Assembly (NCBI GenBank): GCA_964468755.1
Contig: CAYXWH010000001.1
Coordinates: forward strand, 1 to 64,000
Source: CAYXWH01 sp964468755
GTDB lineage: Bacteria > Chloroflexota > Dehalococcoidia > Dehalococcoidales > RBG-16-60-22
DNA: 64,000 nt
Direction: 5' to 3'
Part shown: in pieces, positions 52,943-62,873 of the stretch
Numbering within the stretch: position 1 is the first letter of the stretch
Layout: each line of letters begins with the position of its first letter
Notes under the pieces: generated by a model
Seen by the model: the letters and a program-made list of their open reading frames with translations, nothing else
Databases searched by the model: none
What the model was told of the DNA's origin: nothing
Translations under genes and position numbers: made by a program

Positions 52943-54550
52943 CTACTCTCCGGGAAGCCGCCAGGGATACCTCTGTTCATAGGGCTGGGACAGGTCAGGC
53001 CGCCATTCCTGGGGTACCGGCTGCTTAAATACCTTCATCTCACTGTTTTCCTCCTGCAGCAGTACCCATGCCAGCCAGTTCGCGTCATCCCGGCGGGGAT
53101 AGTCTTCACGGTAATGGCAGCCACGGCTTTCTGTCCGGAATAGCGAAGCCCTCAGCCTCATCTCGGCATTCAGAATCATGTTCTTCGTTTCAAGTGCCAA
53201 ACGCAACTCGTGCGGGTCCCGGGCAAATATTTTTGGAGCCATGTGGTCTCTCAGGAACTCGGTTATGGTCAATGCCGCTCTCATGCGGTCTTCTTTCTTG
53301 ATATACAAAATGAAATACGGCATCATGGTGTTCTGTAATACCTGGGTCACCCACCTCGGACTGAAGCCACCTTTACGCTCCGCCGGCGCCTGGACTATCT
53401 TCTTTATCCGGGACACCTCCTGGTCGTCGATTTCCGGCTTCTCTGCCTGTTTGGCATACCCGGCAGCCGCCACACCGGCAATAGTCCCGGTAACCGAGGA
53501 ACCGCCGAGCGCACAACCAATGGCACCGTACACAGCACCCATCTGCATGGTGCCCAGAGCATCGCCAGCGGCGTAAAGCCCGGAGAGACTGGTGGCACAG
53601 CTGGTATCAACCGGCCAGATACCTTCGGCTTTATGGACCGACATGCCAGAGGAAGCTCCGCCTATCCGTACCGACTTCTCGCCATCAGGCATTTGCGAAT
53701 ATACTGGTGCCCGTCCCGCATGGGCTTCAAACTCCATATCCAGAAACAAGGTACCGCGACCGGTTATCTCATTACCCTCGGCATTTAACTGCTTGCCCCG
53801 GCGGGGTCCGCCACTCATCCTCTTGGCGAAGCCGAGATATGCCGGGTGCTCGGCACCGGTGGGGTGCGTATCGGCAAATTCCTTGCCGGTTATCTCAGCA
53901 CCGGCCCGGTACGCCATGGCATCACCATCCGCCGTCAACGCCGAAATGGGCCAGCCCCAGGGCTTGAAACCCCCGGCTCCCGAGCACAGCACCGTCGCCT
54001 TTACCCGGAAAACATAAATATCATAACTCTCCATGGGAATGCCGATGACACCCACAATCCGGCCGTCCTGCTTCAAAAGGTCGGTGACCATGATTCTGTC
54101 CATGAGCTTGACGCCCCGCTTCACCGCCTGCTTCCTCATAAGCTCGGCAAATACCTTGGCCCCCATATGGGCTGCCCGGCAGGGTCCCAGCATCGATTCG
54201 GACCGGAATAGCGTCCCATCTTCATTCTTGCGGAACTCCACTCCCCAGGAAACGAGGTCCTGGTACCGGGCGTAGGACTCCTTAAAGGCGATTTCCGTCC
54301 ATTCCCGGTTATTGACATACTGACCCACCCGGCTGACCTGTTCCACCCAGGCAGCTAAATCATCACCCCACTCCGGGTTAAAGACCGAGTAACTGCCGGC
54401 AAACGGGGTTTGCCCTGATTTACCAGCATACCCCTTGTCCACCAGGGTCACCACTACCCCCTGCTCCTTTGCCTTTATCGCCGCAAAGAGACCGGCTATG
54501 CCTCCACCGACTATCAGTACATCCGTCTCTACCACCTTTGCCGCTGGCAT
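52943..54550 (-). CDS. SdhA/FrdA/AprA-type FAD flavoprotein, short form (copy 2)
   Basis: The 535-aa protein has VLIVGGGIAG for FAD, KGYAGKSGQTP, an AGDALGTMQMGA second FAD loop and the family end SRGCHYREDYP. It aligns along its length with 13059-14645. The genes downstream on the same strand are a two-cluster ferredoxin and the duplicated AprB-like ferredoxin, giving a possible flavoprotein-ferredoxin complex. Substrate is unknown. AAGGAG precedes the ATG at moderate spacing. Confidence 0.88.
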   Translation of the reverse strand: MPAAKVVETDVLIVGGGIAGLFAAIKAKEQGVVVTLVDKGYAGKSGQTPFAGSYSVFNPEWGDDLAAWVEQVSRVGQYVNNREWTEIAFKESYARYQDLVSWGVEFRKNEDGTLFRSESMLGPCRAAHMGAKVFAELMRKQAVKRGVKLMDRIMVTDLLKQDGRIVGVIGIPMESYDIYVFRVKATVLCSGAGGFKPWGWPISALTADGDAMAYRAGAEITGKEFADTHPTGAEHPAYLGFAKRMSGGPRRGKQLNAEGNEITGRGTLFLDMEFEAHAGRAPVYSQMPDGEKSVRIGGASSGMSVHKAEGIWPVDTSCATSLSGLYAAGDALGTMQMGAVYGAIGCALGGSSVTGTIAGVAAAGYAKQAEKPEIDDQEVSRIKKIVQAPAERKGGFSPRWVTQVLQNTMMPYFILYIKKEDRMRAALTITEFLRDHMAPKIFARDPHELRLALETKNMILNAEMRLRASLFRTESRGCHYREDYPRRDDANWLAWVLLQEENSEMKVFKQPVPQEWRPDLSQPYEQRYPWRLPGE

Positions 54551-54787
54551 TTATGATTCTCCTTTCCCACGCTTTTCAGCAAACAGGCACGGATATAACA
54601 TCATTCCAAGCCTGCCGAAAGTATGACCGCGCAGCACGGTTTCTCATTTTCGATGACGGGAAAAACACCAAGGACAACCCTGCGGACAGCAGAGCCCTCA
54701 CACCAGGGATGACGCTATCCAGCACATTGTCATATCGACCAACATCCATTGTTTTATGCTCGATATGGTAATTTTTTATCCATTTTG

Positions 54788-54816
54788 TTGACATTCTATA
54801 ACTCAAAAGTGATAAT
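54788..54816 (+). promoter_or_regulatory. Promoter of MFS transporter 1
   Basis: TTGACA (54788-54793) and GATAAT (54811-54816) are 17 bases apart. Transcription would start near 54823, about nine bases before the ATG at 54832, and no Shine-Dalgarno is present, so the mRNA has almost no leader. Confidence 0.65.
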
Positions 54817-54831
54817 AATACATAACGACTT

Positions 54832-56055
54832 ATGAAGTCAAGCCATTACTGCTGGTATATTCTGTCTCTGGCTACGGCAACCCATATATTTGCGGTTGCC
54901 ATGCCTATGATGTGCATGCCCGTGCTTTTCAGCGAGATAGCCGGTGACCTTAATTTGAATCTTGTACAGATAGGCACGGTCTGGGGCGCCGGTTACCTGG
55001 CAGGAGCAATCAGCGGTCTTGGTGGCGGCTTGATTGGCGACCGGTACGGGACCAAACGCACCCTCATAACTACCTGCCTGCTCGGCGGAATCACCGGAGC
55101 ACTGCGGGGTATAGCCACCAGTTTCATCGGGCTATCGACAACCGTGTTCTTCTTTGGCTTCATGACCACCACGATATCATTAAACGCGCACAAAGTTGCC
55201 GGCGAACAGTTTTCCAGGCACCGCCTGGGAATTGCCAACGGCATCCTCTCCGCCGGTATGGGCATCGGCTTTATGCTGGGGTCAATGATCAGCGCCACGG
55301 TACTTTCCCCGCTACTCGGCGGCTGGCGAAATGTCCTCTTCCTCTACGGAAGTATTTCCATATTATTTGGTTTTCTCTGGTTTCTTCCCGGGCGTGAGCC
55401 CGACCAGCTTGAAACCACGCCCTCCCCCACTGTAATCCCGTTTCGCCAGGCACTAGTGAAAGTGCTCCCCATGAAAAATGTGTGGCTCATTGCCCTGGTT
55501 AGAATGTTTTTTACCGCCGCTACTGTGGGATACGCCGGTTACCTGCCCCTTTTCCTTCGAGGAGTGGGCTGGACGGCAGTCAGTGCCGACGGTGCCCTGG
55601 CTGCCGCCACCGGGGTAAGTACGATAGGGGTAATAGCCCTGACCTTGCTCTCAGATAAGCTGGGGTTGAGAAAAGTGGTCCTCATCGCCACGGCGCTGGT
55701 AGTGACTACCGGCATCGGTCTACTCTCAGTACTGCATAATATGATGGTCTGGCTGATAGTGGTACTGGTGGGCTTTGTCCGTGAAGGATTTGTCGCCACC
55801 ACCATCACCACAACCATGGAGACCAGGGGTGTTGGCAGCCAGTACGCCGGAACAGCCCTCGGAATCACCGTAGCCTTTATGAACCTGGGCGGGTTTTTCG
55901 GTCCGCCCCTCGGCAATAGTCTGGCAACTATTAATGCCGGCCTGCCCTTTGCCTTCTGGGCTGCCATGGGAATCATTACTCTATTGGTAATCCTGTTCGT
56001 GGAGGAGACGGGGCAAAGGAAAGGCGGTTTGACAAGCACAAATCAGGTAACATAG
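54832..56055 (+). CDS. Major facilitator superfamily transporter 1
   Basis: The 407-aa protein has 12 predicted helices and the MFS loop-2/3 motif GGLIGDRYGTKRT. It resembles oxalate/formate- or nitrate-type MFS permeases in overall plan. It is clearly paralogous to 57632-58882 (shared WYILSLA-TH-F-VAMP-MCMPVLFSEI start and GGWRNVLFLYG). Substrate is unknown. Organic acids are likely for this group. The two paralogues enclose a TauE/SafE exporter. Confidence 0.9.
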   Translation: MKSSHYCWYILSLATATHIFAVAMPMMCMPVLFSEIAGDLNLNLVQIGTVWGAGYLAGAISGLGGGLIGDRYGTKRTLITTCLLGGITGALRGIATSFIGLSTTVFFFGFMTTTISLNAHKVAGEQFSRHRLGIANGILSAGMGIGFMLGSMISATVLSPLLGGWRNVLFLYGSISILFGFLWFLPGREPDQLETTPSPTVIPFRQALVKVLPMKNVWLIALVRMFFTAATVGYAGYLPLFLRGVGWTAVSADGALAAATGVSTIGVIALTLLSDKLGLRKVVLIATALVVTTGIGLLSVLHNMMVWLIVVLVGFVREGFVATTITTTMETRGVGSQYAGTALGITVAFMNLGGFFGPPLGNSLATINAGLPFAFWAAMGIITLLVILFVEETGQRKGGLTSTNQVT

Positions 56056-56223
56056 AATTGAAGACTGCACCTGCGGAAAAGGTTAAAATACTCAATCCGA
56101 ATTTCACCCCGCTTGTTGAGCGATGTCTTACCCACCCAACGGCAAAATACTGCTAACCCGGCAGTTTCCAAAAAAGAAGACGCTGGTCTGTCTTTGAGCT
56201 GGAGAGCAAGGAATAAGCCCGGC

Positions 56224-56475
56224 ATGAGTGAAAAGATAAAGGTCCTGGTTCAAGCGACAATTTTGTTTATTATTACCGTGTTGCTGATATGGCATGCCGT
56301 CAACTGGCATGTCACCGGAATGCACCTTCAGATGTTCGACTGGATTGGGACCGATAAGACCTATATCGCCGTGCTTTACAATTTGGGTTTGATGCTGGTA
56401 ACCGGCATGGCACTGGGATTCCTTACAGATAGAATTGCTACCCTGCTAAGGCACGGGAAAAGAGGGGACAAATAA
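56224..56475 (+). CDS. Small two-helix membrane protein
   Basis: The start is set at ATG 56224, since the protein becomes sensible from MSEKIKVLVQATILF; the preceding in-frame sequence from 56113 looks non-coding. The 83-aa protein has two membrane helices (about 8-27 and 48-66) joined by a His/Trp-bearing loop (WHAVNWHVTGMH). I do not recognise the family. It lies 25 bases before the TauE/SafE gene and may be its accessory subunit. Confidence 0.6.
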   Translation: MSEKIKVLVQATILFIITVLLIWHAVNWHVTGMHLQMFDWIGTDKTYIAVLYNLGLMLVTGMALGFLTDRIATLLRHGKRGDK

Positions 56476-56500
56476 CCATTAATACTAGTGGTTAAACAAA

Positions 56501-57589
56501 ATGATAACATTCCCAGCATTATCCGGAGTTGAGATCAACGTATTTTTACTCGTCTTCATCGGACTTGGCGCCGGGATTCTCAGCGGTTTTTCCGGCGTCG
56601 GCGGCTCATTTGTGGTGACACCGGCCCTGATTATTATTGGCTTCCCGGCCAATTACGCCGTAGGCACCAGCCTTGCCTGGGTTATGGGCAATGCCATCGT
56701 CGGCACCTTCCGGCACAGAAAACTGGGTAACGTTGATATGAAGCTGGGGCTGGTCATTATCGTGGCAGTCATGGGAGGCGTGGAAATCGGGGTGAGAATT
56801 ATCAACCGGGCTACCGCCGCCGGGATGGCTAACGAGGTAGTACTCTCCATTTCCACATGTGTTCTGCTTATCGTAGGCACCTATACCCTGCTGGAAAGCA
56901 TCCGCAGGAAGCGATACCTTGACCGGGCACTGGCTCAAGGGGCCAAATCAGCGCCGGAGACAAATGGCACCTCTCTTTCCCGGAAGCTACAGAGCATTTA
57001 CCTGCCGCCGAGAATACATTTTGCAAGGTCGGGGATTACCATATCCCTGTGGATTATACTCGCCGCAGGTTTCATCACCGGCATGATAGTGGGTATTATC
57101 GGGGTTGGCGGCGGTTTTATTATGGTGCCGTCACTGGTATACCTCATCGGCCTGCCATCGTTCATGGCCGTCGGCACTGATCTGTTCCAGATTATCTTCT
57201 CCGCCGCTTTCGGTTCTATCCGCCACACCATGAGCGGCAATGTGATTATCTTTGCTTCCCTGATTATGCTTATTGCCTCCAGCGTCGGGGTACAGTTCGG
57301 GGCACTGGTCACCCGCTATGTACGCGGTGTCTCGGTGCGATTTGTCCTCGGCCTTACCATAGTAATCGCCGCTGTGGGCGCCATCCTCAAGCTGGCAAAT
57401 ACCCTGGTTACAACCACCACTGTAGGACTTGAGATAGGGTCAATCGTGGTTATTTTTAGCGGTATGGGAATAGCCATAGTGATAATTGCCTTACTTTTTA
57501 TTATGGCTCTTCGCTCCCGCTCCGGTCATTCCATTCCACCCTTTATAAAGGCTTTTCTGGCTACCGGCGGTTCCCCTGCGGAAAAGTAG
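56501..57589 (+). CDS. TauE/SafE-family anion exporter
   Basis: The 362-aa protein has two repeated halves, each starting with the family motif: GAGILSGFSGVGGSFVVTPAL and GMIVGIIGVGGGFIMVPSL. This family exports sulfite, sulfoacetate and related anions. A cytoplasmic loop of about 40 residues (135-175) separates the halves. No ribosome site is obvious, so it may be coupled to the small membrane protein upstream. Confidence 0.9.
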   Translation: MITFPALSGVEINVFLLVFIGLGAGILSGFSGVGGSFVVTPALIIIGFPANYAVGTSLAWVMGNAIVGTFRHRKLGNVDMKLGLVIIVAVMGGVEIGVRIINRATAAGMANEVVLSISTCVLLIVGTYTLLESIRRKRYLDRALAQGAKSAPETNGTSLSRKLQSIYLPPRIHFARSGITISLWIILAAGFITGMIVGIIGVGGGFIMVPSLVYLIGLPSFMAVGTDLFQIIFSAAFGSIRHTMSGNVIIFASLIMLIASSVGVQFGALVTRYVRGVSVRFVLGLTIVIAAVGAILKLANTLVTTTTVGLEIGSIVVIFSGMGIAIVIIALLFIMALRSRSGHSIPPFIKAFLATGGSPAEK

Positions 57590-57631
57590 TCATTCTCTAT
57601 ACCGGCGACTTTATCACACTTTCCGCAAATT

Positions 57632-58882
57632 CTATAAGCGGTCGGACGGTATCTCCGCGGTCGCCGACATTCTCACGCCCTTGCCCACCCCGGACTCCCT
57701 TATGAAATAGAAGCTAATCAGGGCAACTGCCGCCCACACCGCCCAGAACATGAAGGGGACATTCAGTCCGAAGCTGGCAAAGCTGTTGCCCAGCGGCGGA
57801 GAGAACACATTGCCAAGCTTGCCAAGGGTATAAATCAACCCCAGTGCCGTACCGGTATAGGCTGCCCCAACCCCTTCCGTCTCGATAACCATGGTAATAT
57901 AGAGCGCCATAAAACCATCGCGAGCCATGCCGGCTATCAATACCGCCACCCATACCAGCGGGCCGGACACTACCGACAGTAGACCGACGCCGATTACCGC
58001 CATCAGGGCAGCAATAAAAAGGAGCGGTTTTCTTATGCCAAGCCGGTCGGATAACAGGGTGAGCGGGATAGCCGTCGCCATGCTGATTCCGTGGAATGAG
58101 GCCAGGGCACCATCGGCACTGGCTGCTGTCCAGCCAATCTCACGCAAATACAGTGGCAGATAACCAAGCATCCCCTGATAACAGCCGCCTACACCGAGCA
58201 CAACGAGAGCGATAACCCACACCTGCTTGATTCGGACCACTCTGGAAACCGCCCGGCGGAACGGAACGGTACCGCTATCACCGGAGGCTTGCCCCACCTC
58301 AGCGGGCTTCGTTCTAGTCAGAAACCAGAGGAAACTGATAACCAGGGAAACAGCCCCGTAGAGAAAGAGGACATTTCGCCAGCCACCGAGTAGCGGGGAA
58401 AGTACCGTGGCGCTGAACATCGACCCCAGTAAAAAACCCAGCGCCATTCCCACGGCAACAACGCCATTGGCCAGCCCCAGACGCTTTCCGGTGAACCACA
58501 CGCCACAGGTTTTGTGCACTCCCATCGGCACCATTATCGTAGCCAGACCGAAGAGCACCACTGTTGCCGCCAGACTGGTAAATCCAACGGCTAACCCTCG
58601 TAGTCCACCCGCCAGGCCAGCCAGCAGGCAACCGAAAGCGAGCATGCGCTTCGTGCCAATCCGGTCACCAATCAGTCCGCCAAATAGACTTACAAAAATA
58701 CCGGCCACGCCGAACATGCCCCATATCGTGCCTACCTCAACCAGGCTCAAACCCAGCTCATCAGATATCTCGCTGAAGAGCACCGGCATGCACATCTGGG
58801 GCATGGCAACCGAAAAGGTATGGGTAAGCGCTGCCAGAGACAGGATATACCATTTGTAGTTTGAGTGATGACTGTTTTTCAT
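57632..58882 (-). CDS. Major facilitator superfamily transporter 2
   Basis: The 416-aa protein has 12 predicted helices and GGLIGDRIGTKRM at loop 2/3. It is a paralogue of the transporter at 54832. It ends 42 bases from the convergent TauE/SafE gene. Substrate is unknown. Confidence 0.9.
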   Translation of the reverse strand: MKNSHHSNYKWYILSLAALTHTFSVAMPQMCMPVLFSEISDELGLSLVEVGTIWGMFGVAGIFVSLFGGLIGDRIGTKRMLAFGCLLAGLAGGLRGLAVGFTSLAATVVLFGLATIMVPMGVHKTCGVWFTGKRLGLANGVVAVGMALGFLLGSMFSATVLSPLLGGWRNVLFLYGAVSLVISFLWFLTRTKPAEVGQASGDSGTVPFRRAVSRVVRIKQVWVIALVVLGVGGCYQGMLGYLPLYLREIGWTAASADGALASFHGISMATAIPLTLLSDRLGIRKPLLFIAALMAVIGVGLLSVVSGPLVWVAVLIAGMARDGFMALYITMVIETEGVGAAYTGTALGLIYTLGKLGNVFSPPLGNSFASFGLNVPFMFWAVWAAVALISFYFIRESGVGKGVRMSATAEIPSDRL

Positions 58883-59535
58883 AAGCGAGTACTGGCCGTC
58901 TAGTTGACTTTCAGACTGGAGGAAGCCAATATGATAGAGGGATACTATCCAGCATAACCCGTGTAATTTTAATCATATCCGGCGGTTATTCATTCCCCGG
59001 ATGTCGCTGGCTGGCGTCTGCCTGACGGAACGCTCAACTCACCGTCACTATCAGTGTAGTGCAGGTCAAACCACCACTTCTCTTCCTCATTGGACCTGCC
59101 ATAGCCAAGCAGCCAGCTTGACTTTGTAGCGAGCCTCATGGTTAACGCCGAGCGTTCCACGAAACTCCTCGAGTAATCCAGACTGCGATTGCAATTCAGT
59201 GAGGTCAATGCTCGTTCTCAGCCAGTTTCGGTAGCGATAGCCAGCAGGAATGATGCGAATAATCCCTCTAACATTACCAGCATTACTTGATAAATGTCAA
59301 TGTTTCAAAAATGTAAAATCGTCAGATTGCCTATTATTATAATGTAAATTGCCATTATGACTATGGACACAGCCTGCATGCCGGTCAATTCTATCAGTAG
59401 CCAGTGGCTTGCCGGCGCAGTTTACCGGTCAGAAGCCAAAGATAAGTTTGAAAAATTTACCTAAAGGTGCAATACTGAAATTAGTACAGAAAAACCAGAT
59501 TTGCCAGCATATTTCCACCAAGTGAATGGTGCACC
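58883..59535. other. Intergenic region of about 650 bases
   Basis: No convincing gene. A minus-strand frame at 58990-59208 (72 codons) contains a KWWFDL stretch also seen, weakly, in a minus-strand frame near 40510. It may be a remnant of something or chance. A perfect TATAAT at 59338-59343 lacks a -35 at the right distance. Confidence 0.4.
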
Positions 59536-61635
59536 ATGCATGATTTCTTCTTTAACCCGGAAAGCATAGCGGTTATCGGGGCATCTCGCCAGCCGGGCAA
59601 GGTTGGCTATGACGCCCTGAAAAATTTAATAGACGCCAACTACGGGGGTAAAATATACCCGGTAAACCCGAGCGTTGATAACATCCTCGGACTGAAAACG
59701 TACCATAACGTACTGGATATCGAGGATGAGGTTGACCTGGCACTGGTAATCGTTCCGGCCCCTCTGGTCATCAATACCTTTAAGGCTTTGATAGACAAAG
59801 GGGTGAAGGGAGCGGTAGTCATTACGGCCGGTTTCAAGGAGATAGGCGGCAAAGGGGCGGAAATGGAGCGGGAACTGGTCGAGCTTTGCCGGGGTAAAAT
59901 CCGGGTTATTGGCCCCAACTGCCTGGGTATCATTGATACCTATGCCAACCTTAACGCCTCATTCGCTCCGACCATGCCACGCCAGGGCAAGATAGGGTTC
60001 ATTTCCCAGTCGGGCGCCATGGTTAGCTCTATCCTTGATTTTGCCGCCGGTAGAGACATGGGGTTCTCCAAGTTTATCAGCATGGGCAATAAAATGGACC
60101 TTGACGAGACACACTTCCTGGAGATTCTCGGCGAGGATAAAAACACCAGGGTCATCATCGGCTATATTGAGAGTGTCACCGACGGCAAAAAATTCATCGA
60201 TGTGGCCGAGAAGATATCCAGGAAAAAACCGGTTATTCTCTTTAAATCAGGCGTATCCGCGGAAGGAACCAGAGCCGCCTCTTCCCATACCGGGGCGTTG
60301 TCCGGTCTCGACAGGGCTTACGAATGTGCCTTCAATAAGTCGGGCGTAATCAGAGCCAGGTCAATAGAGGACCTGTTTGACTGGGCTGAGGTATTCGCTT
60401 CGCAGCCACTCCCAACCGGGAAACGAATCGCCATTGTCACCAATGCCGGTGGTCCGGGGATAATCGCCACTGACAAAGCCTCCGAGGAACAGCTACTGCT
60501 GGCCTCGCTCAGTACCACCACGGTGAAAAGTCTGCAGGAGTTACTGCCGCCAGCGGCATCTGCCTATAACCCCATTGATGTCCTCGGCGATGCTGACAGT
60601 ACCCGCTACGAGGGCGTTATCGAGGCAGTGGTTCAGGCTAATGAAGTGGACGGACTCGTCGTTATCCTGTCACCGCAGGCAAATACTCAAATTGAAGAGA
60701 CAGCAAAAATCGTATCCAATTTCGCATACACTTCCCCCAAGCCGATAATCACCTCCTTCATGGGGCAAGACCGGGTGGCTACCGCGTCCAGTATCTTCAA
60801 GAAGGGCAGAGTCGCCAACATCGCCTTCCCTGACCGCGCCGTGCGGGCTATGTCAGTCATGGCTAGCTACAGCCAGTGGAAGCGGCAGGAAAAGAGTGAA
60901 GCCCTTATCAAGAATATCAATAGCAGAAAAGTTGAAGAGTTTCTGAGAGCGAAGCTGAGCCAGGACAAGATAAAACTGGCCGACTTCGAGGCAAGGGAAC
61001 TGCTCGAGCTTTGTGATATCCCGACATTACCCACCGCCCTGGCCAATACCGCCGATGAGGCGGTGAGCCATGCCCGTGAAATGGGGTTCCCGGTGGTTAT
61101 GAAGGTCTATTCCCCCGAGATTTTACACAAGACAGACGTCGGTGGGGTTAAAGTGGGACTGAGAACCCCGGAGGAAGTGGTCGGAGCCTTTGAAGAAATC
61201 ATGGTGAACGTCAACAGATATCTCCCCCAGGCGCCGGTAGTGGGCATTACCGTGCAGAAGATGGTAGATGGAGGCAAGGAGGTTATTGCCGGCTTCTCCC
61301 GCGATCCACAGTTTGGCCCGCTCATGATGTTCGGACTGGGTGGTGTCTACGTTGAAGTCCTGAAAGATGTCAACTTTGCCCTCACCCCGCTTAGTAAGAG
61401 GGAGATAGTAGAGCTGGTATCCGGGATAAAATCCTTCCCGCTGCTGAGCGGGATAAGGGGCGAAAAAGAAAAAGACCTCGACGCGCTCTACGAAGTTATC
61501 GCCACTCTGTCCACTTTGGGAGAGCAGTATCCGGAAATTGTAGAGATGGAAATAAATCCGCTGGTGATAAAAGATAAGGGCGAAGGACTGTGTGCAATTG
61601 ACGGCAGACTAATCTTAAAGGGGGCACCACAATGA
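59536..61635 (+). CDS. ADP-forming acetyl/acyl-CoA synthetase (fused alpha-beta)
   Basis: The 699-aa protein joins a CoA-binding/ligase alpha part (residues 1-460; GASRQPGKVG, IGPNCLGI, and ASSHTGALSG with the phosphorylated His near 253) to an ATP-grasp beta part (about 470-699; FPVVMKVYSPEILHKTDVGGV). Such enzymes turn acetyl-CoA, ADP and phosphate into acetate, ATP and CoA, the ATP-yielding end of peptide or aromatic fermentation. It would conserve energy from the acetyl-CoA made by the proposed phloroglucinol route. The next gene overlaps its stop by four bases. Confidence 0.93.
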   Translation: MHDFFFNPESIAVIGASRQPGKVGYDALKNLIDANYGGKIYPVNPSVDNILGLKTYHNVLDIEDEVDLALVIVPAPLVINTFKALIDKGVKGAVVITAGFKEIGGKGAEMERELVELCRGKIRVIGPNCLGIIDTYANLNASFAPTMPRQGKIGFISQSGAMVSSILDFAAGRDMGFSKFISMGNKMDLDETHFLEILGEDKNTRVIIGYIESVTDGKKFIDVAEKISRKKPVILFKSGVSAEGTRAASSHTGALSGLDRAYECAFNKSGVIRARSIEDLFDWAEVFASQPLPTGKRIAIVTNAGGPGIIATDKASEEQLLLASLSTTTVKSLQELLPPAASAYNPIDVLGDADSTRYEGVIEAVVQANEVDGLVVILSPQANTQIEETAKIVSNFAYTSPKPIITSFMGQDRVATASSIFKKGRVANIAFPDRAVRAMSVMASYSQWKRQEKSEALIKNINSRKVEEFLRAKLSQDKIKLADFEARELLELCDIPTLPTALANTADEAVSHAREMGFPVVMKVYSPEILHKTDVGGVKVGLRTPEEVVGAFEEIMVNVNRYLPQAPVVGITVQKMVDGGKEVIAGFSRDPQFGPLMMFGLGGVYVEVLKDVNFALTPLSKREIVELVSGIKSFPLLSGIRGEKEKDLDALYEVIATLSTLGEQYPEIVEMEINPLVIKDKGEGLCAIDGRLILKGAPQ

Positions 61636-62690
61636 TTGAGCTACTCATCGGTTCGACAACCAAGTATGCCGGAAAAACGATGGCAGCACTGGCGATTCTC
61701 GATTTCTTGAAAAGCAAAGGCCTCAAAATAGGCTATTTTAAACCCATCGGCAAGAACTTTGTCCTCAAGGAAAAGGAAAAGGTCGAAGAGGATGTGCTGC
61801 TGATCAAAGAGTACTTTGCCCTGGAGGATGACCTGTCCCTCATGTGTCCCTTTTACCTTGACCGGGCTGACTATATTAACCTCGCTTTGGGCAAGCTGGA
61901 TAATGCCGGCAGCCGGATATACCAGGCATACCAGGAGCTTAAAAAAGGGAAGGATGCGGTACTGGTTGGCGGCGGTCAGGACCTGTATGAAGGGTATTCT
62001 ATCGGTGTTTCCAACACACACTTTTTGGAACGACTTAATATGCCGGTTGTCATGCTTGATTTACCTGTTTTCGGAGAGGTGAACCTGGATAGAATAGTGG
62101 CAGCGCAGGAAAGGGTCGGGGATAAGCTCCGCGGCGTTATTCTCAATCACCTGCCGCCCTCGATGGTTGACTTCGTTAACAAGTACTTTGTTCCCTTCCT
62201 GGAAGGGAAAGGCATAAAGGTCTGGGGACTGATACCAAGCAATCCGAAATTAAGTTCACTCACCATTGAAGAAATTAGGGGTGTGCTTGGCGGTGAGGTT
62301 ATATGCTGTGAAGATAAAAAGGAAGAAAGCGTGGAGACTTTTATGCTTGGTGCCATGAGTGTTGAGAGTGCCCTTAAATACTTTCGCTCCCAGGCAAACA
62401 AAGCAGTCATTACCGGCGGTGACCGGACGGATATCCAGCTCGCCGCCCTGGAAACACCAACCAAAGTACTGATACTCACCGGTGGGATGTACCCGAACAG
62501 CTCCATCATCACCGCCGCCCAGGAAAAGAACGTCCCGATAATGGTGGCCGGAAATGATACCATGACCACCGTCGAGAAACTGGAGTCGGTAATCCGCAAG
62601 GTTAGCATCAGCGGTAAAAGAATCAAGGAAAGTATCGATACTTTTTACCAATATGTTGATACCAGCTACCTTGAAGGACTCTTGGAGTAA
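61632..62690 (+). CDS. BioD-like P-loop plus DRTGG-domain protein (phosphotransacetylase N-terminal-like)
   Basis: The 352-aa protein has an N-terminal P-loop domain of dethiobiotin-synthetase type (GSTTKYAGKTMAALAI; GYFKPIGKN; VLVGGGQDLYEG) and a C-terminal DRTGG domain (residues about 210-320; AVITGGDRTDIQLAAL, LTGGMYPN). This is the arrangement of the regulatory N-terminus of long phosphotransacetylases, without the catalytic Pta domain. ATGA overlap with the acyl-CoA synthetase gene shows translational coupling, so a role in regulating acetyl-CoA/acetate flux is likely but inferred. Confidence 0.87.
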   Translation: MIELLIGSTTKYAGKTMAALAILDFLKSKGLKIGYFKPIGKNFVLKEKEKVEEDVLLIKEYFALEDDLSLMCPFYLDRADYINLALGKLDNAGSRIYQAYQELKKGKDAVLVGGGQDLYEGYSIGVSNTHFLERLNMPVVMLDLPVFGEVNLDRIVAAQERVGDKLRGVILNHLPPSMVDFVNKYFVPFLEGKGIKVWGLIPSNPKLSSLTIEEIRGVLGGEVICCEDKKEESVETFMLGAMSVESALKYFRSQANKAVITGGDRTDIQLAALETPTKVLILTGGMYPNSSIITAAQEKNVPIMVAGNDTMTTVEKLESVIRKVSISGKRIKESIDTFYQYVDTSYLEGLLE

Positions 62691-62838
62691 CCAGCAGCAA
62701 GTCAATAGTCTTTATCTGTCCAGAGTAGGGTCTTGTGTCCCCTGCACCGATTCAAGGAATAGTGAGTCATGACCATTCGGAAGCGTTTTTTAGCTTTATT
62801 TTTACCATTTGTACCCCTTACGCCATTACCAAAGGGGC

Positions 62839-62867
62839 TTGACATTTGGTAATGATTGTGTTAAAGT
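62839..62867 (+). promoter_or_regulatory. Promoter of the candidate structured RNA
   Basis: TTGACA (62839-62844) and TAAAGT (62862-62867) are 17 bases apart. The expected start is 62874, exactly where the first RNA helix begins. The same box pair and spacing occur at the antiporter promoter. Bases 62691-62838 show no gene. Confidence 0.65.
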
Positions 62868-62873
62868 AAATTA

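Noticed and set aside
58990..59208. Minus-strand 72-codon frame with KWWFDL, weakly echoed near 40510
   Set aside because: Short, no ribosome site, no recognisable domain. The shared stretch is about 15 bases, too little to call a mobile-element remnant.
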